A DNA stretch of 6,901 nt from positions 1-6,901 of the forward strand of contig JAFAOZ010000096.1 of assembly GCA_019247395.1 (NCBI GenBank), in the 5' to 3' direction. This document shows positions 6,294 through 6,901 of this stretch, in pieces; position 1 is the first letter of the stretch; every line of letters begins with the position of its first letter. The DNA is from Vulcanimicrobiota bacterium (GTDB taxonomy: Bacteria > Vulcanimicrobiota > Vulcanimicrobiia > Vulcanimicrobiales > Vulcanimicrobiaceae). Made by a program: the position numbers and the translations under genes. The notes below the pieces were generated by a model. That model had not been told where the DNA came from. It did no database searches and worked only from the letters and a program-made list of their open reading frames with translations.

Positions 6294-6302
6294 GCGTTGT
6301 TT

Positions 6303-6554
6303 TTACCGCAGGCTCAGCCGGATATAGCGGTAGAGCGCCCAGAGTGCAACCGCTGCGAGCGCGATTGTTCCGCCTACCATAACGACGTAACCGAAATATA
6401 TTCCGGCCTGCGTCAACGCATCGACGTAGCCGACCGCGGCCGCAGAGACGGTGAGGTCTGCGTACACCGCGTGAAAGACAAACCACACGATCGCCGCTCC
6501 CGGCGCGGCCACGAGGAAGATGACGAGATAACGGGTGCGGCGTTGCGGGTCCAT
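6303..6554 (-). CDS. Small two-helix membrane protein, unknown function
   Basis: Product of 83 residues starting M-D-P-Q-R-R-T-R, with two hydrophobic segments: about residues 9-28 (LVIFLVAAPGAAIVWFVFHA) and about 48-73 (G-I-Y-F-G-Y-V through A-L-W-A-L). It has a short loop between them and a basic tail, Y-R-Y-I-R-L-S-L-R. The Arg-rich N-terminus and C-terminus suggest both ends are cytoplasmic. No family is recognised. The frame stays open to 6770, but residues before the chosen ATG are Arg/His/Cys-rich and overlap the divergent MFS gene, so the short form is preferred. An ATG at 6608 (101 residues) is the alternative. No strong ribosome binding site marks either start. The lipid kinase gene follows after 9 bases, so the two are probably one operon and this protein may help place the kinase at the membrane (inference). 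Confidence 0.68.
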   Translation of the reverse strand: MDPQRRTRYLVIFLVAAPGAAIVWFVFHAVYADLTVSAAAVGYVDALTQAGIYFGYVVMVGGTIALAAVALWALYRYIRLSLR

Positions 6555-6602
6555 CACGTTGGCAGCGGATTCGACGCGGGGCGCCGACGAAACCTCACCG
6601 CC

Positions 6603-6901
6603 ATGCATCTGCGCAAACGCCGGCCGCTGCCGCATAATCCGATGCCGGAGTCGCCGTACGAAGTGCTCACGCTCTTTACGGGCGCGATGGTCGGCGCATC
6701 GCTCTTCCTCATGGCAACCGGCGCCCTGATGACATTCTTCAAATCGGCGCTGAACCTGAACCAAGCCCAACTCGGCGTGATCCTTTCCACCGAACTCATC
6801 GGATCCGTTGCAATGACGTCGGTCGCCGGACTGCTGACCGATCGTTTTGGCGATAAAGCGGTCGTGCTATGGAGCGGGATACTCATGGGCATCGCACTCA
6901 T
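6603..6901 (+). CDS. MFS transporter, N-terminal part, cut by the window end
   Basis: The frame runs without a stop to the last base, giving 99 residues of a major facilitator superfamily transporter. Hydrophobic segments at about 22-46, 57-76 and 86-99 fit helices 1 to 3. Between helices 2 and 3 lies G-L-L-T-D-R-F-G-D-K (76-85), the MFS motif A ('G.laDr.Grr'), the best evidence for the assignment. Starts are uncertain: ATG at 6603 (M-H-L-R-K-R-R) or at 6642 (M-P-E-S-P-Y-E-V-L). Neither has a good Shine-Dalgarno, and the frame is also open upstream. The gene is divergent from the small membrane protein gene, with only 48 bases between the two chosen starts. Substrate unknown. Confidence 0.82.
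   Translation, partial: MHLRKRRPLPHNPMPESPYEVLTLFTGAMVGASLFLMATGALMTFFKSALNLNQAQLGVILSTELIGSVAMTSVAGLLTDRFGDKAVVLWSGILMGIAL

Noticed and set aside
6555..6770. N-terminal extension of the small membrane protein to 155 residues
   Set aside because: The added residues are rich in Arg, His, Cys and Glu without family character and lie opposite the MFS coding sequence, which has a clear motif A.
6554..6901. A - strand frame of 115 codons open to the window end
   Set aside because: It is antisense to the MFS gene and ends in Arg-rich filler.

Overview
This window is high-GC bacterial DNA, about 60% GC by eye, with tightly packed genes that mostly have G or C in the third codon position. No gene identifies the phylum. 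A CadC-like winged-helix/TPR membrane regulator next to a YtrA-type GntR/ABC-2 cassette would fit an environmental lineage such as Acidobacteriota or Eremiobacterota (Vulcanimicrobiota), but that is a weak inference. I see no rRNA, tRNA, CRISPR array, insertion sequence or phage gene.

Layout. (1) Positions 1-1140, + strand: a secreted substrate-binding protein of the branched-chain amino acid (LivJ) type, whose start lies before the window. (2) Positions 1141-1254: the 3' ends of two converging units, holding a weak and a better hairpin. (3) Positions 1255-3974, - strand: an apparently complete five-gene operon. Reading downstream from the promoter it contains a 37-residue small ORF, a YtrA-type GntR repressor, an ABC ATPase, an ABC-2 permease (ATGA overlap with the ATPase) and a 50-residue small ORF. 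Its promoter has a perfect TTGACA -35, which shares bases with the stop codon of the gene upstream. The -10 and start region are covered by a symmetric nested palindrome that is very probably the repressor operator. (4) Positions 3971-5377, - strand: a membrane-anchored CadC-like regulator with a TPR domain. (5) Positions 5472-6554, - strand: a lipid kinase of the diacylglycerol kinase/YegS type, preceded 9 bases upstream by an 83-residue two-helix membrane protein. (6) Positions 6603-6901, + strand: the first 99 residues of an MFS transporter, divergent from the small membrane protein and cut by the window end.

How the genes work together. The central operon reads as a self-regulated export or envelope-stress module. 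In the inferred model the GntR protein holds the promoter off through the nested palindrome, and release yields repressor, ATPase and permease together. The two small ORFs, at the head and tail of the operon, are the least explained parts and the best candidates for something undescribed. The lipid kinase/small membrane protein pair and the CadC-like sensor are also envelope-related, but no sequence feature links them functionally to the ABC operon.
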